Below are positions 8,482 through 17,783 of a DNA stretch of 64,000 bases, in pieces (within the stretch, counting starts at the first letter, position 1; each line of letters starts with the position of its first letter). Origin of the DNA: Saccharomonospora sp. CUA-673 (GTDB lineage Bacteria; Actinomycetota; Actinomycetes; Mycobacteriales; Pseudonocardiaceae); NCBI RefSeq assembly GCF_001942305.1, contig NZ_MKKE01000077.1, forward strand, positions 62,001-126,000, in the 5' to 3' direction. A program made the translations under genes and the position numbers. The notes beneath the pieces were generated by a model. That model was not told the DNA's origin and made no database searches. It saw only the letters and a program-made list of their open reading frames with translations.

Positions 8482-10610
8482 ATGGCCCATTGGCGGCGCG
8501 ATGCTGCCTCGGCGGTCGCCACGGAGATCGCCCACACCGGGGGAGGACGGCACCCCCACGGACAACCGCACACCGACCCGCAACACCCGACGTGGCACGA
8601 GCTCGGACCGCTCCGTGTCGCCGACGACGGTCTCGCCGTCGACCTGCGCGGACAGCAGCCGCCGGCGATGCTCGACCTCCGCCTCGCCGGCCCCGACGGG
8701 CCCCGCGGCGGCGCCGCCGTGCCCGCGGGCGGACAGCTGCGCCGCGGCGTGCTGCGGCTCGACGACCCCGGACCGCTGCCCGCCGAATGCGACCGCGCGT
8801 GGGCACGTCTGGCCGACACGACCGACCCGCGACCGGCCGTCCTCGAGGGCCTCGACCACGCACCGCTCGCCGACCGGCTCGCCGCCGGCAAGCCCGACCG
8901 CGCCCACGGCGACCCCCGGCGCGCCTGCTTCCTGCCCGGCGTCCGGCTCATCCAGGGCGGCCCCGGCACCGGCAAGACCACGCTGCTGGCCCGCGCCGCC
9001 GTCGACCTCGCCGACGCCGGACATCGCGTGCTCCTGCTGAGCCGCACCGACCGCACCCTCACCGTGGCAACGGATCCGGCCAGGGCGTCCGTCCAACAAC
9101 AACTCGTCGACATCTCCGCAGCCGAGCGGCGCATCGCCGACCTGCGCGTGCAGCTGGCCGACTTCGACCCCGAGGCGTTCGCCGCCGCCGCGCGCCGCAT
9201 CGACGAGAACCACCGGATCGGCAGCCTCGAGACGACACTCGTCGAGGCGCAACACGTCCACGACGCCGCGGCGGCCGAACTCGCCGCCGCCCGCCAGGAA
9301 CTGCGCCGCGCCCGCACCGTCTGGGAACACGCCGAGGACGGCCGCCGCGGCCTGGCCGAACACCGCGCCCTGTCCGCGCAGCTCGCCGACCTGGACGCCC
9401 AACTCGCCCGGTTGCACCTGACCGTGGACCGGCGTCGCTACCGCGGCCGCGCGCGCGACCGCGCCTCGCTGTACCGCATGGAACGCGAACGCGACACCCT
9501 CCGCGGGCGCGTCGAGGAGGCGGCGGCCACGGCCATCACCGCCGAACGTGCGTCCGCATTGGACACCACACTGTCCGATGCGCACCACTGGCTCGACGAG
9601 GCCGCCCGCGCCGAGTCCGAGGCCTACACCCACGTCGAGGCGCTGCACGCGAAGATCGCCGCACTGCGGGCGAACACACCCACGGACGCCGACGTGCGCC
9701 TGTACGCCGACTGCGTCGAACGCGGCCTGCCCGAACTGCAGGCCGAACACGACGAGCTCGCCCGCGTGGCCGGCGAACACGCCGCCCGCCGCGGCCAGCT
9801 GCAGGAACGCCTCTGGTGGCTCGGCGAACGCGCCCGGCCGCACGACCTGCCCCACGAACGCATCGTCCGCACCGACCGGCTGCCGGTGGGCGAGACCTTC
9901 GACGTCGTGCTCGTCGACGACGCGGGCAGCAGGCCGCTGTCCGAAACGCTCGCCGCCGTCGCGCTGGCCAGGCACACCGCCGTCATCGCGGGCGACACCG
10001 GATCGCCGCAACCGTGGATCGGGCCCGGCCTGCGTGACGACCCGGCCGTCCGCCGCTGGTGCGGGGCCACCGCGTTCACCCACTGCGGCATCCGCACCGA
10101 GGCCGACGCCGTGGACCACGCAGGCTGCTACGTGCTCACCGCCGACGCCGCCGCGTCGGCCTGGACCGCGCGTCCGGCTCCGACGGAGCGCACGGGGTGA
10201 TCGTCCTGGACACGGAGGGCGAGGCGGTGCGCCACGGCGAGGTCGTCGCGTCGCTGCCCCTCGGCGCGGCGGTGATCGCTCCACATCGGACGTCGGCGGC
10301 CACGTGGCTCGCCGCCGCGGGCGACCGGCTCGACCTGGCCGTCGGCACCGCGCGCACGATGCACGGCGACGAGTTCGACGTGGTCCTGGTCGATCTGGCC
10401 GCCGACGACTGGCACGCCCGCACCCGCGCGTTCGCGTCGGCGACCAGCCGCGCCCGGTCGACGTTGTACCTGCTCGCGGACGCCGCGACGTTGGCCGCGG
10501 CCCCGCAGGCACGCCGCTCGCCCGCGCGCACGTCGCGGCAGCCGACGTACGTCCGGTGCGCCGTAGCGGCGTACCCGCACCGCGCGCTACCGCCGAAACC
10601 CGCGTCATGA
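8482..10610 (+). CDS. SF1-helicase-like ATPase with coiled-coil insert (frame broken near 10170)
   Basis: About 709 residues when the frame is repaired. A nucleotide-binding core starts at about residue 155 with Walker A GGPGTGKTTLL. A long heptad-like, Glu/Arg/Ala-rich coiled coil fills roughly residues 195-430. A Walker B-like strand FDVVLVDDAGS follows. After the frame break come TMHGDEFDVVLVDL and ASATSRARSTLYLL, which resemble motifs V and VI of UvrD/Dna2-type SF1 helicases. DNA or RNA remodelling is inferred. The usual DE of Walker B is DD here. ATG 8482 has a good purine-rich site; ATG 8455 is an alternative. The break near 10170 fits one missing base, because both sides belong to the same fold. 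Confidence 0.7.
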
Positions 10611-10622
10611 CACCATGATCCG

Positions 10623-11540
10623 ATGCGTCGAGCCGGTGACCCTGCGCAGGTGGAGGCGGTACTCGACACCCTGAACCGGCTGCTCGACTCCGGCACCCAG
10701 GCCGACGTCGCGCGCCTCGCCCGGCTGGCCGTCGACCGGCTCACCGACGACACCGCCGACGTCGATCAGGGGCTGCTCGACCGGGCCATCGCCCTGTACG
10801 CGCGGGCCTGCGCCGCGCATCCGCCCGACCCGGTGGAACTGGCCGACTGGGTGCTGACCGTGTCGTTCGACGACCCGCCCGTCACCGTTCCGCTGTCCGG
10901 TTTCGCCCGGCCGCTCGGCGACACCGGACTCGAGCACATACGCTCCACAGTGGACGCCAAGCTCGCGCTGTCCACACCGGAATCGGCCACCACCGGCGAA
11001 CAGGCGATCGCCCAACGGCTCGCCGAGGAGGTCGCCGAGCTCACCGGCGACGTCGACCGGCTCATCGCCGCGTGGACGAAACTCCTGCCCGACGTCGACA
11101 TCAGTCTCAAGATCGTCCGTGCGCTGCGCGCGGCCGGCCGGCACGCCGAGGCCATCGCCCACGCCGCGCGCGCCCGCGGCACCGACCCGTCGCGGATCGC
11201 CGAACTGCTCGCCGCGGGTCACGACGACGACGCCTGGACCCTGACGAAACAGCTACCCGCCGGATCTGCGCACGTCGCGGCCGAGATCTACCGCAAGCAC
11301 GTCGACGAGCTCATCGAACGCAGGGATGCCAGGAATCCCGCCGCGAACTACGCCAGGGCCGCCGTCGCGCTGCGCCGGCTGCGGACCCTCCACCGCGACG
11401 CCGGCACCCGCGACGAGTTCACGGCCCACCTCGCCGACATCGTCGCCGCCCACGGCCGCAAGACCCGCCTCATGGACGAGATCCGCAAGGCGCGGATCGC
11501 GTTGCCGAAGACCTCCCGCCGCAGCACTCCCGAGGTCTGA
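10623..11540 (+). CDS. Hypothetical helical protein, resembling the C-terminal part of SWIM zinc-finger-associated proteins
   Basis: The 305-residue protein is almost wholly alpha-helical and Ala/Arg/Asp-rich. Its C-terminal third (YRKHVDELIERRDARN, then RRLRTLHRDAG, then HGRKTRLMDEI) resembles the tail of large SWIM-type or DUF6880 proteins, where a helical repeat region follows a Zn finger. No CxC...CxH finger is present here, so this would be a stand-alone helical part. It begins 12 nt after the helicase-like gene and may be its partner. The family assignment is tentative. Confidence 0.65.
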   Translation: MRRAGDPAQVEAVLDTLNRLLDSGTQADVARLARLAVDRLTDDTADVDQGLLDRAIALYARACAAHPPDPVELADWVLTVSFDDPPVTVPLSGFARPLGDTGLEHIRSTVDAKLALSTPESATTGEQAIAQRLAEEVAELTGDVDRLIAAWTKLLPDVDISLKIVRALRAAGRHAEAIAHAARARGTDPSRIAELLAAGHDDDAWTLTKQLPAGSAHVAAEIYRKHVDELIERRDARNPAANYARAAVALRRLRTLHRDAGTRDEFTAHLADIVAAHGRKTRLMDEIRKARIALPKTSRRSTPEV

Positions 11541-11550
11541 ACCGACGTCC

Positions 11551-11676
11551 TCAGGGGGCCGGCTTCTGCGCGCGCCGCGACTCGTCGACGTCCAGTGCGA
11601 ACGCCCCGCATGCCATGGCGAGCAGCACGATCATGCCGAGCACGGCGCCGACCCAGGTAACGATGTCCGAGAGCAC
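11551..11676 (-). CDS. Small single-pass membrane protein, 41 residues
   Basis: A GTG-started frame encodes one hydrophobic helix (WVGAVLGMIVLLAMACGAFAL) flanked by an acidic then basic tail (DVDESRRAQKPAP). The ribosome binding site AGGGGGAAGGACG lies a few bases before GTG 11676, which makes translation likely. The stop is 10 nt from the convergent stop of the preceding gene. Function unknown; small membrane peptides of this size often modulate a membrane complex. Confidence 0.6.
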   Translation of the reverse strand: MLSDIVTWVGAVLGMIVLLAMACGAFALDVDESRRAQKPAP

Positions 11677-11943
11677 GATGGCCGTCCTTCCCCCTCGTTG
11701 GCGGTGAGTACGCCCCTAAGAATCGCCCGCCGCGCGGGACACGGCCATCGGCCGACCGGCTAATGTCATCGCCCGATCATCCGCCGAAAGTACGGGAATT
11801 CTCGCGCTCCGCGGTCGATGCAACGGCCGAGCGGCATGTGGGTGATCCGCCGTGACCCGAACAACTCAGAGCTTGCCGGCGACCGGCCACGTATGCGTCG
11901 CCGCCACGAGAGCCGAACGACAGCCGAACCGGAAGCCCGGCCG
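11677..11943. other. Intergenic region upstream of the small membrane protein
   Basis: About 270 bp lies between the 41-residue gene (start 11676) and the coaA stop (11944). It should hold the promoter of the small gene. I see no convincing -10/-35 pair, repeat or terminator. Confidence 0.4.
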
Positions 11944-12876
11944 TCAGAGCTTGCGCAGCCGCACCCGGTTGATCGCGTGGTCGCTGTCCTTGCGCAACAC
12001 GAGCGTCGCGCGCGGGCGCGTGGGACGGATGTTGTCGACCAGGTTCGGCTCGTTGATCGTCTTCCACAGGTGCTGCGCCTCGAACCGGGCGTCCTCGTCG
12101 GACAGTCCGGCGAAGTGGTGGAAGTGCGAGTTCGGATCGGCGAACGCCGTGTGCCGCAGTTCGAGGAACCGCTCGATGTACCAGCGTTCGATGTCGCCGG
12201 TGTGCGCGTCGACGTAGATCGAGAAGTCGAACAGGTCCGACACCGTCAGGCTCGGCCCCGGCTGCAGCACGTTCAGACCCTCGACGATGAGGATGTCCGG
12301 GCGCTGCACCTTCTGCTCCTGCCCGGGCACGATGTCGTAGGCAAGGTGGGAGTACACGGGAGCGTGCACCTCGTCGGCGCCCGACTTGACCTCGGTGACG
12401 AACCGCAGCAGCGCGCGGCGGTCGTAGCTCTCCGGGAAGCCCTTGCGGTGCATGATGCCGCGTCGCACCAGCTCGGCACGCGGGTACAGGAAGCCGTCGG
12501 TGGTCACCAGGTCGACCCGCGGGTGGTCGGGCCAGCGCGCCAGCAGGGTCCGCAGGATGCGCGCGGTGGTCGACTTTCCGACCGCGACGCTGCCCGCGAT
12601 GCCGATGACGAACGGGACCTTCGTGCCGCGGGTGTCCTCGCCGAGGAACGTCGTGGAGGCCTCGTAGAGGCGTTGCCGCGCGGCGACCTGGAGGTTGATG
12701 AGCCGCGACAGGGGGAGGTAGACCTCCGCGACCTCCGTGAGGTCGATCTGCTCGCCGAGACCTCTGAGCCCGATCAGTTCCTCAGCCGTCAACGGCAGCG
12801 GCGTGGAGCGCCGAAGCTCCCGCCACTGATCACGCTGTAATTCGACATATGGGCTCAGCTCACGGACCCGTGGCAT
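11944..12876 (-). CDS. coaA: Type I pantothenate kinase
   Basis: The 310-residue enzyme phosphorylates pantothenate, the first committed step of coenzyme A synthesis. Motifs are clear: the P-loop GIAGSVAVGKSTTAR (about residue 95), VTTDGFLYP, RKGFPESYD, PVYSHLAYD and DILIVEGLNVLQ. Length and order are those of the bacterial CoaA family. ATG 12876 has AGGAG 7-8 nt upstream. The gene is divergent from the YbaB-like gene and stands alone. Confidence 0.95.
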   Translation of the reverse strand: MPRVRELSPYVELQRDQWRELRRSTPLPLTAEELIGLRGLGEQIDLTEVAEVYLPLSRLINLQVAARQRLYEASTTFLGEDTRGTKVPFVIGIAGSVAVGKSTTARILRTLLARWPDHPRVDLVTTDGFLYPRAELVRRGIMHRKGFPESYDRRALLRFVTEVKSGADEVHAPVYSHLAYDIVPGQEQKVQRPDILIVEGLNVLQPGPSLTVSDLFDFSIYVDAHTGDIERWYIERFLELRHTAFADPNSHFHHFAGLSDEDARFEAQHLWKTINEPNLVDNIRPTRPRATLVLRKDSDHAINRVRLRKL

Positions 12877-12933
12877 TCGCTCACTCCTTGCCCGTCGGTG
12901 GGCCGGCGATCCCGCGACTTCGTAACGCAGTTC

Positions 12934-12949
12934 TTACGGTAAGCCGTAA
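12934..12949. promoter_or_regulatory. Perfect palindrome between coaA and the YbaB-like gene
   Basis: TTACGG-taag-CCGTAA has perfect 6-bp arms in the divergent promoter region, with a further CGTAAC just upstream at 12921. It looks like an operator, but no regulator can be named. Confidence 0.4.
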
Positions 12950-13000
12950 CGGCGGCGAACGGACTGTGACGTTGTGCACCCGAATGCGTGGGGAAGCTGT

Positions 13001-13006
13001 TAGCGT
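13001..13006 (+). promoter_or_regulatory. Probable -10 element of the YbaB/EspC-like operon
   Basis: TAGCGT lies 71 nt before ATG 13078, which has its own GGGGAGAG ribosome binding site, so this transcript would carry a leader. The -35 box is not clear. Confidence 0.4.
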
Positions 13007-13077
13007 CCGATGGTGCTTTCTTTGGGTGGAGCACGATCAGGGGAGAGCGCCACCAGCGGAGACAGGGGAGAGAACCG

Positions 13078-13670
13078 ATGACCGCGCCCGATTCGATGCC
13101 GGATCCCACGAAGCTCGCCGACAATCTGAAGACGTGGGCGCAGGGTCTCGAACAGAAGGCCGCGCGCTACGGCGAACTGCAGAGCCGGCTCGACGCGACA
13201 TCCGTGACCCGCACGTCATCGGACGGTGCCGTGCGCGTGACCGTCGACGCGAAGGGCGTGCCGACGGAACTGACGATCACCGACCGCGGACGCGGGGCCG
13301 ATCCGCAGGCGTTGTCGGCCGTGCTGATGTCGACGATGCGCCAGGCGCAGGCCGAACTGCGGGACCGGGTCGCCACGCTGACCACCGAGACGGTCGGCGA
13401 CGACGGCCCCGGCAACGACGTCGTCGCCGGCTACCGCGACCAGTTCCCCGACCCCGAACCCGCGTTCGGCGGGTCGCCGACGAGGCGACCCACGACATCG
13501 GCGCGCTCGAGGACGAGACTGCCGAGTACGGCACGGAACCGCAGGACACGGACTCGCGTCCGAGTTCCCGACCGGCCCGCGACGAGAGTGGGCGCAGCGG
13601 CGACAGCACCGACAGCACCGACGGCACCGACGATGACGACGACGGCTTCGGCGGATCGATCCTGCGGTGA
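13078..13670 (+). CDS. YbaB/EbfC-like protein with acidic tail (frame broken near 13470)
   Basis: About 197 residues after repair. The N-terminal 110 residues have the YbaB/EbfC plan: a first helix (ADNLKTWAQGLEQKAARY), a beta-sheet with VRVTVDAKGVPTELTI, and a last helix. The C-terminus is acidic and Ser/Thr-rich, ending DDDDDGFGGSILR. Proteins of this type accompany ESX substrates in actinomycetes; the role in DNA binding is unproven for them. The break is a missing G in the run at 13470-13474 (GGCGGGTCG should read GGCGGGGTCG), which restores FGGVADEATHD. It is the first gene of a three-gene operon with the EspC-like and PPE-like genes. Confidence 0.7.
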
Positions 13671-13703
13671 CCGGTCGGGTCGGCCGCTCGGGAAGGGGAG
13701 CAG

Positions 13704-14330
13704 ATGGCACCGAAGGGTGACGAGGAGTTCACCGTCGACACCGATCAGCTGCGCACGCATGCGGGCACGATCGGTGGGAAGGCCGAGTCGGTGGGCACGG
13801 CGGCGGAAGCGGCCTCGCACGTGGCCGATCTGGGCGACGCCTACGGCATCATCTGCCAGCAGATGGGCCTGCCCATGATCCTGATGGGTCCGCAGCAGCG
13901 CTGCGCGCAGATGATCGCCGACGCGCAGAAGGACTTGCAGCAGCTGTCGGACAACCTGACCAAGGCCGCCGACGCGTACGACGAGCAGGAGCGCGCAACC
14001 AGCGCGAGACTCAAGCGGCTGGCCGAGGAGCTGGGCCGGTCCGGCAACTTCGACGGCCCGAACGGCGGCGGCTGCGTTCCCATGCCGAACCCGACCCCGC
14101 CGCTCCCACCCGGCACCCGTCCGACACCCATGCCGCCCGGTGACGACGGGGCGGTGCCGACCCCGACACCCATGCCGACGCCCATGCCCCCGCCGGGTGG
14201 TGGGGAGCCGGTGCCGATGCCGACACCCACCCCGCCGCGGGGCGGCGACGTGCCGCCGCCCGCGCCCATGCCCACGCCCCTTCCGCCTCCGGTGACCGAG
14301 CCGGGCCAGGGCGACGTCCGGGAGGTATGA
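13704..14330 (+). CDS. EspC-like ESX secretion-associated protein with Pro/Met-rich tail
   Basis: The first ~115 residues form a helical domain starting FTVDTDQLRTHAGTIGGKAE, like EspC and related excreted ESX proteins that adopt a WXG100-like hairpin. The remaining ~90 residues are a low-complexity tail of PMP, PTP and GG repeats, which is an extended surface or wall-spanning linker. A strong GGAAGGGGAGCAG site precedes ATG 13704. It lies between the YbaB-like gene and the larger PPE-like gene, 4 nt before the latter, so the three are probably one operon. Confidence 0.75.
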   Translation: MAPKGDEEFTVDTDQLRTHAGTIGGKAESVGTAAEAASHVADLGDAYGIICQQMGLPMILMGPQQRCAQMIADAQKDLQQLSDNLTKAADAYDEQERATSARLKRLAEELGRSGNFDGPNGGGCVPMPNPTPPLPPGTRPTPMPPGDDGAVPTPTPMPTPMPPPGGGEPVPMPTPTPPRGGDVPPPAPMPTPLPPPVTEPGQGDVREV

Positions 14331-14334
14331 ACCG

Positions 14335-15255
14335 ATGTCCTCACCGCTGATCGGCGACGACCCGTCGTCGGACAACCCGCTCGTCGACGACGGCACCGAC
14401 GCGCGCAACGAGTACGACGTGCTCGACAACCCGGCCAACGCCGTCGGTGTCGCCGGACTGGCGCTCGGTGGCCCCGCGGGCCTCGGCCTTGCGGCCGCGA
14501 CCGGCCAGTTCGACAACATGACCGGCGACACCGCAGGCGATGCGGCCTACAACCTCGCCAAGGGCACGATGGCCCAGGGTGTGCTGGACATGGCCGGGCA
14601 GATCCAGGACGGCGACTGGGCCTCCGCCGTCACCAGCGCGGTCGGACTCGGCGTGGACATCGCCGGCGCGATCTCGGACCCCATCGCCGCCGTCGCGAGC
14701 CAGCTGCTCGGGTGGATGCTCGAACACGTCGAACCGCTGCGCATGGTGCTGCACCAGCTGACCGGCGAGCCGAGCATGGTAGAGGCGTACGGGCAGACGT
14801 GGGCCAACGTCGGCGAGTCCCTCGCGACCGACCAGGGCGAATGCGTGACCGCGTTCATCAACGAGACCGGGACCTGGGGCGGTGTCGGCAAAACCGCCTA
14901 CGCCGAGAAGCTCGGTCAGGCCGTCACGGAGATCCGCGCGGCCGTCGAGGCGTCGTCGGCGCTGGAGAGCGCGTCGATGCAGATGGCGCAGGTCGTCGCC
15001 GCCGTGCGCAACTTCGTCCGGGACCTGCTGGCCGATCTGGCCGGCACGCTGGTGAGCGCGGCGATCCAGGCCGCGACGGTCGTGCTCGCGCCGAACGCGG
15101 TCCGCTCCATCATCCAGCGGATCGCCCAGGTGGCCATGGAGACGTCCAACGTCATCGGGTCGCTGTCGGTGGCCATCTCCCGGCTCAGCGCCCTGTGCGT
15201 CGAGCTGATCCAGTCCCTCGACGACGTCAAGCAGGCCCACCGAACGACGACCTGA
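14335..15255 (+). CDS. WXG100/PPE-like type VII secretion target, no toxin domain
   Basis: A 306-residue, mostly helical, Ala/Gly-rich protein. The middle region (GYGQTW-like segment around EAYGQTWANVGESL) and the helical rest are typical of the long N-terminal module of CpnT/LXG-type secreted proteins. No catalytic C-terminal domain follows; the protein ends after the module with DVKQAHRTTT. It starts 4 nt after the EspC-like stop. It may be a secreted partner protein or a carrier whose toxin has been lost. No antitoxin-like gene is next to it. Confidence 0.65.
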   Translation: MSSPLIGDDPSSDNPLVDDGTDARNEYDVLDNPANAVGVAGLALGGPAGLGLAAATGQFDNMTGDTAGDAAYNLAKGTMAQGVLDMAGQIQDGDWASAVTSAVGLGVDIAGAISDPIAAVASQLLGWMLEHVEPLRMVLHQLTGEPSMVEAYGQTWANVGESLATDQGECVTAFINETGTWGGVGKTAYAEKLGQAVTEIRAAVEASSALESASMQMAQVVAAVRNFVRDLLADLAGTLVSAAIQAATVVLAPNAVRSIIQRIAQVAMETSNVIGSLSVAISRLSALCVELIQSLDDVKQAHRTTT

Positions 15256-15259
15256 CCCG

Positions 15260-16102
15260 TCAGTGCGGGGTCGGCACCTGCCGGCCGAGGTTCTGCAGAC
15301 GTGCGTGCAGCTGGGCGGCGAACAGCGGCGGATTCCTCACCGCGAACGGCACCTCGCCGTACGGGGTCGCGACGACCACCACCGGACCGGCCGGCACGGG
15401 GACGCGCCCGTCCAGCAGCGGCTCCGCGCCCGGATCGACGCGGGCGAAGCGGATGCCCGTGATGTGCTCGAGCGGCAGTTGCCCGGAACCGACCGTGAAC
15501 CTGACGAGGCCGCCCGACGCGGCCCGTAGCCGCCAGCGCAGCGCCTGACCGTCCATCGACACCCGGCAGTCCCGGAGGGTGCTGTGCATCCGCATGTCGT
15601 GCTCGAGCAACAGCCCGGGGGCCGCGGCGGCCAGGGCGATCGGGTCGGCGGGCGACGTCGGGTCGCCGGCCGGGGAGCCGTACAGCATGCCGTGCGCGGA
15701 CCAGGTGGCCAGCGAGGCGGCGACGACCGCGACGACGGCGATGACGACGAGCACCCACGCCGGTTCACGCCCCTGGAACGCGGACAGCACCACCGGGAAC
15801 ACCACACCGTACGGCTGGAGGGCGCCGAGCCCCGCGACGCGGAGCATCCACCACTTGCGCTGCGGATGGGTCAGGTAGCGCGAGGACAGCACGAACCACA
15901 GCAGGTACGCCGCGATCGGCACGACGAGCAGCACCGAGAGCGCCGCCGCCCACCACCGCGACAGGACGAGGGCGATGACCGTCGTGACGAGGACGACCGT
16001 CTGCGAGCCCACCACGGCGACGGTGAGTGTCGTACTCGCCCGCGACCACCGTCGTTCGAACTCGGCCTGCCACTCGGGGCGCACGGCGAACGGCTGCGAC
16101 AT
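15260..16102 (-). CDS. Integral membrane protein of unknown function
   Basis: The 280-residue product has a soluble N-terminal stretch, four hydrophobic helices in two pairs (about residues 25-70 and 95-145), and a ~120-residue soluble C-terminal domain with beta-strands (VSMDGQALRWRL, VVVVATPYGEVPFAV). The plan of paired helices followed by a beta-rich domain is like YcxB-type proteins, but I do not see a diagnostic motif. The stop is convergent with the PPE-like gene, 4 nt away. No function proposed. Confidence 0.7.
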   Translation of the reverse strand: MSQPFAVRPEWQAEFERRWSRASTTLTVAVVGSQTVVLVTTVIALVLSRWWAAALSVLLVVPIAAYLLWFVLSSRYLTHPQRKWWMLRVAGLGALQPYGVVFPVVLSAFQGREPAWVLVVIAVVAVVAASLATWSAHGMLYGSPAGDPTSPADPIALAAAAPGLLLEHDMRMHSTLRDCRVSMDGQALRWRLRAASGGLVRFTVGSGQLPLEHITGIRFARVDPGAEPLLDGRVPVPAGPVVVVATPYGEVPFAVRNPPLFAAQLHARLQNLGRQVPTPH

Positions 16103-16140
16103 GACCGCCGATCGTAGCCGGAAACGCCCAGGTCGCCCGG

Positions 16141-16782
16141 TCAGCCGAAGACTTCGTCCCAGGCTGCGGCGACCTGGTGGGCGCAGGTGTCGGGGGCGAC
16201 GCCGCCGACGCCGGTGCCGAGGCCGGGCATGGCGATCGTGGTGATGACGTCGCGCAGGGCGTGGGTGCCTTCCTCGGTCTCGACGGTGCCGGTGGACCAC
16301 AGGTCGAACACGGCCTTGGCCGCGAGGTAGGGGTGCACGGTGTCGGGCGGCAGCTGTTCGCCGGGTTCGCGCATCGTGGGCGCGCTGATCAACCATGCCG
16401 GTTCCGGTTCGCCGGTGGGCACGACGAGCGCCTCGCCGACGGGCAGCTCCCCGCCGTGCGAGGCCAGGACCGCGCTCCGCACGCGCTGTTCGAGTTCGGG
16501 GAAAGCCTTGGCGTACAACGCATCGATGCCGCCGCGCATCCAGCCGTACGAGTTGGCGGGGCTCACCAGTGCCTGCGCGGGAATGTCGAGCACCGACCCC
16601 TGGTGCACCGACACGGTGCCGGACACCTTCTCCGGCACCGTCTCCCACGCCCGCGCCAACGGTTCGTCGATGGCGCACAGGACGAGCCGCGGAGTGGCGC
16701 TCGACTCCCCGGTGCCGCGTCCGGCACCGGTCACGTCAGCCACGCCATTCCACGTCATATGGGTGCCTGATTCGGCGGTCAC
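16141..16782 (-). CDS. Macro-domain (ADP-ribose-binding) protein
   Basis: The 213-residue protein has a macro fold. VHQGSVLDIPAQALVSPANS is the first strand and loop, with the Asn/Asp region that contacts ADP-ribose. MRGGIDALY is the Gly-rich loop that holds the distal ribose, and MPGLGTGVGG is the diphosphate loop. Such proteins bind or hydrolyse ADP-ribose derivatives. The first ~30 residues are an extension outside the fold, so the true start may be internal (Met9 or later). The gene is divergent from pheA, and no ADP-ribosyltransferase is nearby. Confidence 0.82.
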   Translation of the reverse strand: MTAESGTHMTWNGVADVTGAGRGTGESSATPRLVLCAIDEPLARAWETVPEKVSGTVSVHQGSVLDIPAQALVSPANSYGWMRGGIDALYAKAFPELEQRVRSAVLASHGGELPVGEALVVPTGEPEPAWLISAPTMREPGEQLPPDTVHPYLAAKAVFDLWSTGTVETEEGTHALRDVITTIAMPGLGTGVGGVAPDTCAHQVAAAWDEVFG

Positions 16783-16849
16783 GTATACAGCATTGCAAAT
16801 GCGCGCAACTCGTGTAACGGGCTGTGGGAGTGAACATCTTCGCGGTCGG

Positions 16850-16855
16850 TAGCCT
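16850..16855 (+). promoter_or_regulatory. -10 element of pheA (leaderless)
   Basis: TAGCCT is followed by 8 nt and GTG 16864. There is no ribosome binding site, which decides for the GTG and against the upstream TTG at 16855. Confidence 0.65.
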
Positions 16856-16863
16856 TGTCCGTT

Positions 16864-17783
16864 GTGGTACGCATCGCGTTCTTCGGCCCGGAGGGCACGT
16901 TCACCGAACAGGCGGCGAGGGTTCTCGCCGGCGGTGACCAGCTGGTGCCTGTGGAGACCATCCCGGCGGCGTTCGACGCGGTGCGCGGCGGAGCCGCCGA
17001 CGGCGCGTGCGTTCCGGTCGAGAATTCCGTCGAGGGTCCGGTCACCGCGACGCTCGACAGCGCCGTGTCCGGCGACCCGCTCGTCGCGGTCGCGAGGCGC
17101 TCCTGCCGATCCGGTTCACGGTGCTCGTGGGCGCCGACCGCGATCCGGTGGCCGACCCGCCGCGCACCGTCGCCAGCCATCCGCACGCGCTCGCACAGGT
17201 CCGCGACTGGCTCGCCGAGCACCTGCCGGACGCCGAGCAGCTGCCCGCCTCGTCCACGGCGGGCGCGGCCGTCGGCGTCCTGAACGGCGAGTACGACGCG
17301 GCCGTCGTCGCCCCGGTCGCCGCCGAGCACTACCCGCTCAAGACCCTGGCCACCGACGTCGCCGACCTCGCCGACGCCCGCACCCGTTTCCTGCTGCTGC
17401 GCAGGCCGGGCACGTTGCCCGCGCCGACCGGCGCCGACCGGACGTCGATCGTCGTCGCCGCGGCCAACCGCACCGGTTCGTTGGCCGGGCTGCTCGCCGA
17501 GCTGGCGACGCGCGGCATCAACCTCACCCGGCTCGACGCCCGCCCCGTCAAGGGCGACTACGGCACCTACCGGTTCTTCTTCGACTTCGAGGGCCACATC
17601 GCCGAACCCCGCATCGCCGACGCGTTGACGGCGCTGCGCAGGCGATCCCTGTCCGTGGGCTTCCTCGGCTCCCATCCGCGCGCCGACGGGGTCGCGGCCA
17701 CGATCGAACCGGGCGCCGGTAACGACGACTTCGTCGCCGCCGACGCATGGGTCGAGGCCGTCCGCAAGGGAGAGATCGCGTGA
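16864..17783 (+). CDS. pheA: Prephenate dehydratase (frame broken near 17093)
   Basis: About 306 residues after repair. The N-terminal dehydratase lobe starts IAFFGPEGTFTEQAA and contains VPVENSVEGPV. The conserved Thr-Arg-Phe is in TRFLLLRR, and the regulatory ACT domain follows (VVAAANRTGSLAGLLAELAT...GINLTRLDARP). It converts prephenate to phenylpyruvate for phenylalanine synthesis and would be feedback-inhibited through the ACT domain. The frame break at about 17093 is one missing base between VAVA and EALLPIRF. The stop overlaps the next start (GTGA), matching the Rv3838c-Rv3837c arrangement. Confidence 0.93.

Noticed and set aside
11868..11956. Direct repeat TCAGAGCTTGC at about 11867 and 11945
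   Set aside because: It is only about 11 bp long, one copy is the coding end of coaA, and nothing else is shared. Chance is sufficient.
14080..14320. Pro-rich tail of the EspC-like gene as a separate gene or frameshift artefact
   Set aside because: The frame is continuous from the EspC-like domain to a stop 4 nt before the next start, and the tail is regular PMP/PTP repeats.
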